Assembly (NCBI GenBank): GCA_028687435.1
Contig: JAQUAF010000004.1
Span: forward strand, 130,344-173,647
From: Verrucomicrobiia bacterium
GTDB taxonomy: Bacteria > Verrucomicrobiota > Verrucomicrobiia > JABWAM01
Reading direction: 5' to 3'
Length of the DNA stretch: 43,304 nt
A model generated the notes under the pieces. That model was given only the letters and a program-made list of their open reading frames with translations, was not told the DNA's origin and did not search any database. The position numbers and the translations under genes are program-made. Of this stretch, positions 7,660-16,832 are shown piece after piece (within the stretch, counting starts at the first letter, position 1; the number at the start of each line of letters is the position of its first letter).

Positions 7660-8940
7660 GTGCGATTTTACGCGGATCTTCATTTGCATTCGAAATACGC
7701 CAGGGCGACAAGCCGGGATTCCGACCTCGAGCACATGGCGTTGTGGGCGGCCCGCAAGGGCGTGACGGTGGTGGGGACCGGCGACTTCACCCATCCCAAA
7801 TGGTTGTCCGAAATCCGCGAACGGCTGGTCCCCGCGGAGCCGGGTTTGTTCCGTCTGCGGCCCGACTTGGAAAAATGGGTGGCCGATCAATGGCCGTCCG
7901 CCGCCCGTTCGCCGGTCCGTTTCCTGCTCCAGGTCGAGATCGCCACGATCTATAAAAAGGGCGACCGGACAAGAAAAGTTCACCACTGCCTCTACATGCC
8001 GGATCTGGCCTCGGCGGAACGCCTGATCCAGAAACTCGGGCGCATCGGCAATCTCCATTCGGACGGCCGCCCCATCTTGGGCCTGGATTCGCGGCATTTG
8101 CTGGAAATCACGCTGGAATCCGGCAAAGGATCGTTTCTGATCCCGGCCCATATCTGGACTCCCTGGTTTGCCGCGCTGGGATCCAAATCGGGCTTTGATT
8201 CCATCGAGGAATGTTACGCCGACCTGGCGCCGCAGATTTTCGCCCTGGAAACCGGCCTCTCCTCAGACCCGGCCATGAACTGGCGGGTGTCGCATCTCGA
8301 CCGGTTCCAACTGGTTTCCAATTCCGACGCCCATTCGCCCGGCAAAATCGGACGCGAAGCCTGTGTTTTCGACACCGCGCTGGATTATTTTTCCATGCGC
8401 CAGGCCCTGTCCACCGGCCAGGGTTATGACGGCACCGTGGAGTTTTTCCCCGAAGAAGGGAAATATCACCTGGACGGCCATCGCAAATGCCAGGTGGTCT
8501 TCGAACCCGGGGAAACACGCAAACACGGGGGACGCTGCCCGGTTTGCGGCGGGGAATTGACGGTTGGAGTGATGCACCGAGTGATTGAATTGGCGGACCG
8601 CGCGGCAGGGACGCAACCCCCGGGCGCCAAGCCTTTCCGCAGTTTGATCCCGCTGGTGGAAGTCCTGTCGGAAATCCTGCAAGTCGGCGCCGCCAGCCGG
8701 AAGGTGTCGGACGCCTACGACCGGTTGATCAACCGTCTTGGGCCGGAGCTCCACCTGTTGGAGCAAACGCCCATCGGGGAAATCCGCGCCGCGGGATTTC
8801 CCCTGCTGGACGAAGCGGTTTCCCGCATGCGCGCCGCCCGAGTGAAACGCGATTCGGGTTACGATGGAGAGTATGGAGTCATCCGGCTCTTTGAGGACAA
8901 TGAATTGAAGGATGACCGCCCGGTCAATGTCCTGTTCTAG
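7660..8940 (+). CDS. Endonuclease Q-type PHP domain protein
   Basis: Proteins of this type cut DNA 5' of deaminated or abasic bases. Seen: PHP metal motifs YADLHLHSKYARATS at the N terminus, GTGDFTHPKW, PAHIWTPWFA and SNSDAHSP, followed by the typical GKYHLDGHRKC and GGRCPVCGG metal-knuckle region, MHRVIELADR, and a C-terminal helix-hairpin-like part ending SGYDGEYGVIRLF. From a GTG at 7660 the product is 426 residues, which matches the family; the frame stays open to ATG codons at 7480 and 7525 but the extra residues are not family-like and no start has a clear ribosome site. The first knuckle reads CQVV, so one of four expected cysteines is missing. It converges on the next gene, sharing the palindromic CTAG as both stop codons. 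Confidence 0.8.
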   Translation: MRFYADLHLHSKYARATSRDSDLEHMALWAARKGVTVVGTGDFTHPKWLSEIRERLVPAEPGLFRLRPDLEKWVADQWPSAARSPVRFLLQVEIATIYKKGDRTRKVHHCLYMPDLASAERLIQKLGRIGNLHSDGRPILGLDSRHLLEITLESGKGSFLIPAHIWTPWFAALGSKSGFDSIEECYADLAPQIFALETGLSSDPAMNWRVSHLDRFQLVSNSDAHSPGKIGREACVFDTALDYFSMRQALSTGQGYDGTVEFFPEEGKYHLDGHRKCQVVFEPGETRKHGGRCPVCGGELTVGVMHRVIELADRAAGTQPPGAKPFRSLIPLVEVLSEILQVGAASRKVSDAYDRLINRLGPELHLLEQTPIGEIRAAGFPLLDEAVSRMRAARVKRDSGYDGEYGVIRLFEDNELKDDRPVNVLF

Positions 8941-9518
8941 TTGAGATTGCAAACCCGGGCTGCGACTTCCCCGGCTTTGTCCAGAACATCCTTTCGCGAG
9001 CGGACCGCGTCCGGCTGGGCCAGGCCGCAGGCGCGAATCAGGTAAAACTCGCCCATGCCGTACATTTGCATGAAGAAAGTGTAGCGCGGAAAAATATCGG
9101 CAAAGGTTTTCTCGTCAGGATGGCCCTGGGTCAGAACCATGACAAATTTTTTCCCGGGCTTGAGGCGGCTCCGGTTGGCCGGATTGGTGATGTACTCCGG
9201 CGTGAAATAAGCGTAGGTGCGATCGATAAAGGCCTTCATCTGGCTGGTGACATCCCCGTAATAAACAGGAGAGGCCAGCGCAAGAACATCGGCTTCGCGC
9301 ACGGCATCCAGAACTTCCGCCAAGTCGTCGCGCAAAACACATTGATCGGCAGTCTTCTTGCACGCGTAGCAGGCCTGGCACCCGCGGTACCGAAGGGCGT
9401 TCAGGGCAAAAGTGCGGGTTTCCGCCCCCAACCGGGCGGCGGCCTTGAGAAAGTGTTCCATGATAAAGGCGCTGTTTCCCTGCGCGCGCGGGCTTCCAAG
9501 CAAAGCGACAATCTTCAT
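8937..9518 (-). CDS. Flavodoxin/NADPH-dependent FMN reductase family protein
   Basis: A 193-residue flavin protein of the iron-sulfur-flavoprotein-like NAD(P)H reductase group. It begins MKIVALLGSPRAQGNSAF, the phosphate-binding loop for FMN; it has CQACYACKKTADQCV (cysteine-rich, residues about 47-61), ASPVYYGDVTSQMKAFIDR typical of this family, and a C-terminal helix. It is expected in the cytoplasm as an FMN-dependent electron-transfer or reductase enzyme; the partner is unknown. The ATG at 9518 has a GGAG six nucleotides upstream, better than the ATG at 9533. The three-base stop overlaps the convergent stop of the endonuclease Q-type gene. Confidence 0.85.
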   Translation of the reverse strand: MKIVALLGSPRAQGNSAFIMEHFLKAAARLGAETRTFALNALRYRGCQACYACKKTADQCVLRDDLAEVLDAVREADVLALASPVYYGDVTSQMKAFIDRTYAYFTPEYITNPANRSRLKPGKKFVMVLTQGHPDEKTFADIFPRYTFFMQMYGMGEFYLIRACGLAQPDAVRSRKDVLDKAGEVAARVCNLN

Positions 9519-9889
9519 ATCATCTCCAGTCAAAAAAACTTTTGCGTCTCCCGATGCCTTTTCCGCGGCTCAACGGTTGCAAGCCTGTCATCGGGTCGGA
9601 CAGGTTTTTCGAAAATGGAAATCTGTCACACCATTCCGCCTGGCGCAAGACTCAAACATGCCCCCGTTTTGCTTCTCGACCAAAACCCGGCGGGCGCGCC
9701 AGCGAAAAAATCACCCCAAGCCGCCTGCGAACAAATCCCCGAACTGAAATCGGGACTCAATGTCTGCAACGGAGAAATCGTCCACCCCACAGTGGCCAAA
9801 GCCGTGACCCGCTCGTAAAGAACCGGGCGACAGCTGCCGTGCTGGTTCGCGGATGGCGGCGGGAGAGGGCAACTGCGGCCCACCGCCGG
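9519..9889. other. Non-coding stretch, no intact gene seen
   Basis: Frames here are short and without family features. A plus-strand frame ending near 9816 contains CNGEIVHPTVAKAV, which might be a decayed upstream part of the rhomboid remnant, but this is not certain. Confidence 0.4.
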
Positions 9890-10090
9890 CTCCTGGAAAT
9901 CGCCTTTCTGGTCGGATTCCAAATTATTTTCGATCTTGCAACACCCCAAGTCAGCCTGATTGCGCATGCCAGCGGAATGCTGCTGGGTTTCCTGATCGCG
10001 TCGGTTCTTCGCCACAGGGGCATCCCCCATCAACCCATCCACCTTTGCCCGGAAGCTGCGGCGGGACAGGGGCGCAAGGAGGGAAAATGA
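9890..10090 (+). pseudogene. Remnant of a rhomboid-family intramembrane protease (C-terminal end)
   Basis: Residues read here as LLEIAFLVGFQIIFDLATPQ then VSLIAHASGMLLGFLIASVL look like the last two transmembrane helices of a rhomboid protease, with the catalytic histidine in LIAHASGMLLGFL. The conserved GxSG serine motif and the earlier helices are absent from any frame upstream, and the region ahead has no coding character, so this is a broken 3' piece of a gene. Rhomboids cleave membrane proteins within the bilayer; this copy cannot work. Confidence 0.6.
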
Positions 10091-10113
10091 CGCTCGATTC
10101 AGAAAACCGGCAA

Positions 10114-10130
10114 GGTGGTGCGGGAGCCCC
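10114..10130. repeat. Partial copy of the GCGGTGCGGGAGCCCC repeat
   Basis: GGTGGTGCGGGAGCCCC matches the left arm of the long hairpin repeats near 16.7 and 23.45 kb at 16 of 17 positions. The rest of the element is missing and is followed directly by another palindromic repeat. Confidence 0.6.
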
Positions 10131-10135
10131 TTCCC

Positions 10136-10162
10136 GTCATTCCCGCGAAAGCGGGAATCCAG
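10136..10162. repeat. Short palindromic repeat, GTCATTCCCGC-GAAA-GCGGGAATCC
   Basis: An 8-bp perfect stem (ATTCCCGC / GCGGGAAT, 10139-10158) around a GAAA loop. This exact kind of sequence is a common dispersed element in many bacterial genomes. It lies between the rhomboid remnant and the ATPase gene. Confidence 0.7.
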
Positions 10163-10208
10163 AAGGTGCCTCAAAATAAAAACCTTCGCAACCCCTGATT
10201 TTTATTGT

Positions 10209-10245
10209 ATTTCATGGCGTGAAATGATTTATTTCATAATATGAA
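10209..10245 (+). promoter_or_regulatory. Cluster of ATTTCA/TGAAAT inverted repeats at ATPase start
   Basis: ATTTCA (10209-10214), TGAAAT (10220-10225) and ATTTCA (10231-10236) are followed by the perfect palindrome TTCATA-A-TATGAA (10233-10245) that covers the start codon. This is the layout of an operator; the protein that would bind is unknown. Confidence 0.45.
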
Positions 10246-11476
10246 CAATATTAAGCCACGTTGGTTTCTCCGGAATCTGCAATCCACCATCCGGATTCTC
10301 CCGGTCAGTGTTCTGACAGGCGCCCGGCAGACGGGCAAGACCACCTTGGCCAAATCCATCGAACCGGCGCGCGCCTATTTTACCCTTGATGAAATGGAGA
10401 CGCTCAATCAGTCCGAACGCAATCCGGATTCGCTGCTCGAATCCCGGCCAGTCATCCTTGATGAGGTTCAGCGGACGCCGCAACTCCTGCTGGCCGTCAA
10501 GCGCGCAGTGGACGAACGCCGCCAGCCTGGCGATTTCATTCTAACCGGCTCGGCCAATCTGCTTCTCATGGGCCGTGTGGCGGACACTCTGGCAGGCCGG
10601 GCGATTTATCTGGAGTTGCCGCCGTTTTGCCCCACCGAATGGCGGGAACGGAAGGGCGCCTTGACGCCGCTGGATCGGTTATTTGCCGCGGATTTCGATT
10701 GGCGGGAATGGCCCGATGAACCGGGCAACTGGCAAGGCTGGCTGCTGCGGGGAGGATACCCGCCGGCATTGCAAATTGACTCCACAGCCGACCGATGCCT
10801 GTGGTTTGCCGCTTATATCCAGACCTATTTGGAACGCGATTTGCGTCAGTTGAGCGCAATTTCCAGCCTGCCCGATTTTCAACGCGTCATGGCTTTGGCT
10901 GCGCAACGGACGGGGAAACTGCTTAACCAGGCGGATTTGGCCCGCGACGCCGCGCTCAGCCATCCGACAACTCATCGCTACCTTAATCTGCTTGAGACAG
11001 GCTGTCTGGTCAGCCTCATCAGGCCGCTCATGACCAATCCGTCGCTGGCACTCGTCAAAACCCCCAAACTGCTTTGGACAGACTGTGGTCTGGCGGCATC
11101 GCTTGCGGGAATCAAAGCTGAAACGGATCTTGCTCATCGCCTGGACACCGGTTTCTGGCTGGAACAAACCCTTTTTCAATCCCTGCAAACATGGCGTTCG
11201 CTGGAACCGCACCGCCGCAAATTGCATTTTTGGCGCGATCGCGCGGGACACGAGGTGGATTTCGTTTTGGAACAGGATGGCAGGCTTGTCGCGATGGAGA
11301 TCAAGTCAACCAGTCAGGTGACCGGGAATGACGTTTCCGGGATCCGGGCGTTTCAGGATTCCTTAAAGAGCAAAACATCGCTCATTCGGGGGGTTGTACT
11401 GAACGCCGGCAAGGCGCGTCCTCTCGATGCCGGCGCTGTGGCATTACCCTGGGGATGGATGGTTCCAAAAACCTGA
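10241..11476 (+). CDS. AAA-family ATPase with DUF4143 C-terminal domain
   Basis: A 411-residue protein of the AAA_14/DUF4143 type, widespread in prokaryotes with no settled role. Seen: Walker A GARQTGKTTLAKS (residues 27-39), Walker B PVILDEVQ near 70, a sensor segment FILTGSANLLLM near 99-110, then a DUF4143 region with a winged-helix-like part (LLNQADLARDAALSHPTTHRYLNLLETG) and the nuclease-like end HEVDFVLEQDGRLVAMEIKST, where D, E and K could form a PD-(D/E)XK-like site. Full length. It stands alone, transcribed toward the enolase operon. Inverted repeats overlapping the start suggest self-control. Confidence 0.88.
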   Translation: MNNIKPRWFLRNLQSTIRILPVSVLTGARQTGKTTLAKSIEPARAYFTLDEMETLNQSERNPDSLLESRPVILDEVQRTPQLLLAVKRAVDERRQPGDFILTGSANLLLMGRVADTLAGRAIYLELPPFCPTEWRERKGALTPLDRLFAADFDWREWPDEPGNWQGWLLRGGYPPALQIDSTADRCLWFAAYIQTYLERDLRQLSAISSLPDFQRVMALAAQRTGKLLNQADLARDAALSHPTTHRYLNLLETGCLVSLIRPLMTNPSLALVKTPKLLWTDCGLAASLAGIKAETDLAHRLDTGFWLEQTLFQSLQTWRSLEPHRRKLHFWRDRAGHEVDFVLEQDGRLVAMEIKSTSQVTGNDVSGIRAFQDSLKSKTSLIRGVVLNAGKARPLDAGAVALPWGWMVPKT

Positions 11477-11517
11477 GCGTCATTCCCATCGGAATCATCC
11501 ACTCATTCGACATGCTC

Positions 11518-11550
11518 CGGCGGCCTGGAAGTCCGCCCTCCATTGAAAAC
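11518..11550. repeat. Degenerate copy of the GGAGGGCGGGGCTCC repeat
   Basis: Between the ATPase and enolase stops, GTCCGCCCTCCATTGAAAAC resembles the inner end of the long hairpin repeat at 16.7 and 23.45 kb (GCCCTCCATTTTT). The match is partial and the assignment is tentative. Confidence 0.3.
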
Positions 11551-11569
11551 AAGCCGGCAAGTCCGCAGT

Positions 11570-12871
<1,302 letters not shown>

Positions 12872-14731
12872 TCAGGCGGCGCCCACTGGCGCCATTTCAT
12901 GAACACAAGGCTCGATGGCCGCAATACGCACGCGGCGGATCTTGTCGTCCGCCGTCAAATCGACTTCCTCCCCGACCTTTTTGCCCAGCAACGCCCTGGC
13001 CATGGCCGCCTGGTAGGAAAGGATGTTTTTGGACGGGTCTCCATCCCATGCGCCAAGAATGGAATAGGTTTCCGGTTCTCCGCCTGAAAGAGGCTGGATG
13101 GTGACCTGGGTCCCGATATTCACGCAGGAAACATCGGGCTTGTAAAAATCAGTGCCTTGGGCGCGGGCGAGCATCTGTTCAAGATCGGCCTTGAGACGCA
13201 TGAGAACGGTCTGCGTTTCCTTGGCGGCCTTGTATTCGTGATTTTCGCGGAGGTCGCCATAGCTGCGCGCCACGGCGATTTCACGTGAATTCTCGGGTAT
13301 CTTCTTGTTGATCAGTTCCTCGTACTCCTTCCTGCGCCGCTCCAAACTTTCCCACGAGACAACAAGGCTTTCCTCCTTCTTTTCCTGGTTGTTGACCAGG
13401 AGCGACTGGATGGTGGGACAAACCTTGATCAGGCGGCCCATGAGGGAACGCTTGTCGATCTCGTCGATGGCGGGATTCAGGAGGATGGACTTGCCGAGGT
13501 CGCGGGCCTCCTCGACATCGCAGGCGCGAACCATGTCCACGACCAGGGAGAGATCGTCGAGCAGAATTTCGGTAAGGGGATTCTTGCGCCGGGACCCGCT
13601 CTCCAGCATGGCCTCCTCGATTTCGTGCAGCATGACGGAGAGCAGCCGTCCGTTGACCAGCGGCGGCAGCCAGCTCGCATAAGCGGAATCCTCGCGATTC
13701 TTGCACATCCACAACATGAGGCTGACGCTGACCCGCTGCTCGCGCAGGGAGCGGTGCATGACTTCGGGCAGGTCGGTGGTCTTGTTCTCGGCCATGAGAA
13801 AATTCACAATGGCGGTGAGCAATTTTGCGTCGGCGCTGGAAATCAGCTGCTTGATGCGCGCCTCCCAATCCGGAAAGGTCTGTTTGATGACCTGGAGGGT
13901 GTTTTTCTGGCGGTGGCTTGACAGGTCGCAAAGCACATGGCGCAGATCATGGACCTCCTGGATCATGGACTGAAGACTGGCGCCGCTGGACTGTTGCTGG
14001 TCGAGACTCAACAGGTCGTCGCGAATCCAGATGGCCTCCACCACAATGGAGGGATTGCGCTCGCGATTCAGCGCGATCTGTTCATCAAGGGATTTCACCA
14101 GCTCGGGAACAAGGAGTTTGAGTTCCTCGGATTTGCCGATTTTCTTCAGGACATCCTCGGCCACCTCCAGCAGATCGGGAAGGCTGCGGGCCTTGTTGAG
14201 CCGCGCCACAATCGCATCCATGGGAGTTTCCGGGCGGTCCAGCACGCGGATGGGCTGGTTTTTGCGGACAGGCCATGAAATCAGGCCCTCTTTCTTGCTG
14301 GTCCGTTTCGCGGTCGAAAGCCACTTCTTCCACTCGGCTTCCGTCAACGCAAAAGGGCAGAGAATGGCCTGCAAACGTTCGGGAAAGGCCTCCTCTCCCA
14401 GACTCTTTGCAAAGACGCGAACGATTTCCGCATGTTCCGCCTTGACCCTGGCCTTGAAAGCCTCGGGATCGGCCGCTTTCATGGTCAGAATGTGATCCTG
14501 GGGAATCGCTGTCAGGGAATCGGCGGCATAGGCCAGCTGCATGGGATGGCCCTGTTTGTTCTCAAAATCAATGAACACCTGGTCCAACACGGTGTCATAG
14601 GAACGAATCTTGCCGAATCCCCAACTTCGGTGGGTGCAATAGCTTCCGGGAGCGAGTTGTTTCAGTTTGTTGGCTTGCGACTGGCTTAGGCGTCCGGATG
14701 CAACATAGGTTTGAAGATCGTCTGGATTCAT
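12872..14731 (-). CDS. greA: Transcription elongation factor GreA, long PVC-type form
   Basis: Gre factors enter the RNA polymerase secondary channel and trigger cleavage of backtracked RNA. The last 165 residues are a complete GreA: the coiled coil with ARSYGDLRENHEYKAAKE (tip acidic residues D and E present) and a C-terminal FKBP-like domain ending GGEPETYSILGAWDGDPSKN...GKKVGEEVDL. Ordinary GreA is about 158 residues; this one has some 450 extra at the front. The front contains a small barrel-like part with THRSWGFGKIRSYDTVLDQVFIDF (residues 34-57), then a long helical region. Chlamydial GreA is similarly extended, which supports PVC membership. It leads the greA-eno operon. No clear ribosome site. 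Confidence 0.88.
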   Translation of the reverse strand: MNPDDLQTYVASGRLSQSQANKLKQLAPGSYCTHRSWGFGKIRSYDTVLDQVFIDFENKQGHPMQLAYAADSLTAIPQDHILTMKAADPEAFKARVKAEHAEIVRVFAKSLGEEAFPERLQAILCPFALTEAEWKKWLSTAKRTSKKEGLISWPVRKNQPIRVLDRPETPMDAIVARLNKARSLPDLLEVAEDVLKKIGKSEELKLLVPELVKSLDEQIALNRERNPSIVVEAIWIRDDLLSLDQQQSSGASLQSMIQEVHDLRHVLCDLSSHRQKNTLQVIKQTFPDWEARIKQLISSADAKLLTAIVNFLMAENKTTDLPEVMHRSLREQRVSVSLMLWMCKNREDSAYASWLPPLVNGRLLSVMLHEIEEAMLESGSRRKNPLTEILLDDLSLVVDMVRACDVEEARDLGKSILLNPAIDEIDKRSLMGRLIKVCPTIQSLLVNNQEKKEESLVVSWESLERRRKEYEELINKKIPENSREIAVARSYGDLRENHEYKAAKETQTVLMRLKADLEQMLARAQGTDFYKPDVSCVNIGTQVTIQPLSGGEPETYSILGAWDGDPSKNILSYQAAMARALLGKKVGEEVDLTADDKIRRVRIAAIEPCVHEMAPVGAA

Positions 14732-14828
14732 ATAGGGAATGAAACTTCATTATGAAGCCACATTCCCCAAAAGCGCAAGCAAAACCAAAGCAAAGCGGAA
14801 AAATCCGCAAAAACCGCCCTCCCGGACT

Positions 14829-16067
14829 TCAGGCCAGCGGCGAGTACACGGATTTGGGCATGGGCTTGATTTCCTCCCCCTCGGAAATCTCGCGCCCGAT
14901 GGAAATGGCCAGGAATACGATGGAGGTGATGGGCACGGCCAGAAGCATCCCCCATATACCGGCAAAATGTTCCCCCAAAAGAACCGTCGTGATGATCAAC
15001 CCGGGGTGCAGATGATGGCTTTTGCCATAAATGAGGGGCTGGAAAATGAAATCGTCGCACAGGCGGCTGGCAAGGACAATCACAAGAACAGCCAGCAAAA
15101 CTTCATTGGGAACCGCGGCGCCGGCGGTCAGAATCAGGCATATCACAATGTAAAAAAACGGCCCAAGCAGGGGAATGGTGTTCAAAACCCCCGAAATGAG
15201 GCCAAAAGCGATGGGATAAGGCGCTCCGGCAATCCAGGTCGTGATCCCGACAAAAATTCCCACCAGCGTGCAATCGACCATCATGCTGAGCAGGTAGGAA
15301 CGCAAACGGCGGTCCATCTCGTAAAAAAATTTCAGGGCTGGTTCAAAATAGCGATTGGGTATCCACTCGATCACCGCCTTTTTCAATTTTCGTCCGTCCT
15401 TCAGCAGGAAAAAGGTGAAATAAAGGGTCAAAAGAACGGTGAAAAAAAACCTGGGCGCCACTTTGATCAAAGCCACCACCAATTCCAGCGCCTTGGCCTC
15501 GACATGCTTGTCCACATAGTCGGAAAGCCGTTCCCGAAGGGTCTTGGGTTTTGGCGGAGGTTTGGGAGGAACAGCCGGCGCAATTTTGGATGTCTTGCCC
15601 GAAGTCATCTTGGGGGGAGGCTCCGGGACAGGCGGCTCGGGAGGAGGCTCCAGGTATTTCCTGGCAAGAGGCCACTGTTCTCCGGCCCAAACCAGCGGTT
15701 GATACACGCGCTCGACAATACTCTCCTGGAAATAGTCCAGGTCGATCTTGTTTTTGAGTTCCACCATCACAACCATGAAACGCGCCCAGAACAGACAGGA
15801 CACCAGCAAAAGCCCGGCCAGGGCCAGGAGTGAACCCACGCCGCGCCGGATGGAAATGGACTCCAGCCAGTCCACCACCGGACCAAGGATGTAAAACAAA
15901 ACCCAGGAAAACATGAAGGCTGAGAAAATGAGCGGAACCTCATGATAAGCGACCCAAAGAAGAAACAGCGCCAAGGCCGGCAGGCCCAACCTGATCCACA
16001 TATTGCCCCGCCGTCGAGAGGCGGTCTCCGGAGGCGGGTGATGAATCTTTTCGGGAGGGAGCGGCAT
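14829..16067 (-). CDS. AI-2E transporter/PerM-family membrane protein
   Basis: A 412-residue polytopic inner-membrane protein of the PerM/YhhT type, proposed to export or conduct small solutes, including autoinducer-2 in some members. Seen: early helices LGLPALALFLLWVAY and LIFSAFMFSWVLFYILGPVVDWL, then TVLLTLYFTFFLLKDGRKL, FEPALKFFYEMDRRLRSYLLSMMVDC, PIAFGLISGVLNTIPLLGPFFY, and a final pair near AGIWGMLLAVPITSIVFLA. Odd: residues about 138-178 are a proline-rich insert (EPPPEPPVPEPPP, PKPPPKPKT) in the soluble central region. It begins 3 bp after the stop of the cyclic-nucleotide-binding gene, so the two form an operon. Confidence 0.85.
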   Translation of the reverse strand: MPLPPEKIHHPPPETASRRRGNMWIRLGLPALALFLLWVAYHEVPLIFSAFMFSWVLFYILGPVVDWLESISIRRGVGSLLALAGLLLVSCLFWARFMVVMVELKNKIDLDYFQESIVERVYQPLVWAGEQWPLARKYLEPPPEPPVPEPPPKMTSGKTSKIAPAVPPKPPPKPKTLRERLSDYVDKHVEAKALELVVALIKVAPRFFFTVLLTLYFTFFLLKDGRKLKKAVIEWIPNRYFEPALKFFYEMDRRLRSYLLSMMVDCTLVGIFVGITTWIAGAPYPIAFGLISGVLNTIPLLGPFFYIVICLILTAGAAVPNEVLLAVLVIVLASRLCDDFIFQPLIYGKSHHLHPGLIITTVLLGEHFAGIWGMLLAVPITSIVFLAISIGREISEGEEIKPMPKSVYSPLA

Positions 16068-16070
16068 GGT

Positions 16071-16619
16071 TCACCTTGCAAATTGCTCGTTGGCCGCGCG
16101 AAGGCGCATGCCAAGCTGCCGGGCCAGGGCAAAAAGAATCTTGGAGGCCAGGGAGGGATTCCGCTCCAGCAAATTGCCCAGCTCGGTGCGGTAAAATCCG
16201 ATCAGTTCCGTCTTGACCGCAGCGCTGGCCTGGGCGGACCGTCCGCTTCCATCCAAAAGGCTGATCTCGCCAAAAATCTCGCCGGGCCCCAGATTGGCCA
16301 TGGCCGTGCGGCCATCCTTCAACGCCTTGCTGATTTCCACCTCGCCCTTGAAAACCACATAAACGCCAAAACCGGGGTCGCCCTCGTGGAAAATCACCTC
16401 GCCTGCGGCAAATGTCCGCTCATGCAGAAGATGCAGCAGTTCGGCCAGCTCCCGCCCGGTCAAATCACTGAAAAGGGATGTCTGCTTGAGCATTTCGACA
16501 ATCTCACGCTGACGGGAGTTGAGCTTCCGGAAAACCATCGACAGCAGGGGGACCTTGTGCGCAGCCACAAGCACCCGCTGTGTTTTGGACATTTCAGATT
16601 CGGTGGGCATGGGTGTCAT
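16071..16619 (-). CDS. Cyclic nucleotide-binding domain protein
   Basis: A 182-residue cytoplasmic protein with one cNMP-binding domain (residues about 50-165): FSDLTGRELAELL, AAGEVIFHEGDPGFGVYVVFKGEVEI, and the phosphate-binding cassette LGPGEIFGEISLLDGSGRSAQASA. No HTH domain follows, so it is not a CRP-like activator; it is more likely a regulatory subunit. The next gene starts 3 bp later and encodes the AI-2E-type permease, so cyclic-nucleotide control of that permease is a reasonable guess. An ATG nearer MSKTQRV (residue 10) could also serve as start. Confidence 0.82.
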   Translation of the reverse strand: MTPMPTESEMSKTQRVLVAAHKVPLLSMVFRKLNSRQREIVEMLKQTSLFSDLTGRELAELLHLLHERTFAAGEVIFHEGDPGFGVYVVFKGEVEISKALKDGRTAMANLGPGEIFGEISLLDGSGRSAQASAAVKTELIGFYRTELGNLLERNPSLASKILFALARQLGMRLRAANEQFAR

Positions 16620-16704
16620 TTTCCCCGAGGAAGGGAATGCAAGTCAATCTAGAAGAAGACCTCCAAAAATCCCATCTTTTGACGTTTTTTTCCCTGCCGG
16701 CCCG

Positions 16705-16778
16705 GCGGCGGTGCGGGAGCCCCGCCCTCCATTTTTCAGCATGGAGACCATGGGAGAGCGGGGCTCCCGCACCGCCGC
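16705..16778. repeat. Long hairpin dispersed repeat, copy A
   Basis: Arms 16705-16725 and 16758-16778 are a perfect 21-bp inverted repeat (core GCGGTGCGGGAGCCCCGC) around a 32-bp centre that itself holds CTCCAT/ATGGAG. It lies in the 213-bp gap between the cyclic-nucleotide-binding gene and ispH; nothing else is seen there. It shares its arms with the copy at 23.45 kb. Confidence 0.85.
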
Positions 16779-16832
16779 ATCCCCGGAAAAAGGTGATGAA
16801 TGAGGCTTTTGCAAGATTTCCGCCCGCAAATG

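Noticed and set aside
14739..15833. A 364-codon plus-strand frame over the permease gene
   Set aside because: Antisense shadow; residues are Gln/Asn/His-rich with no domain.
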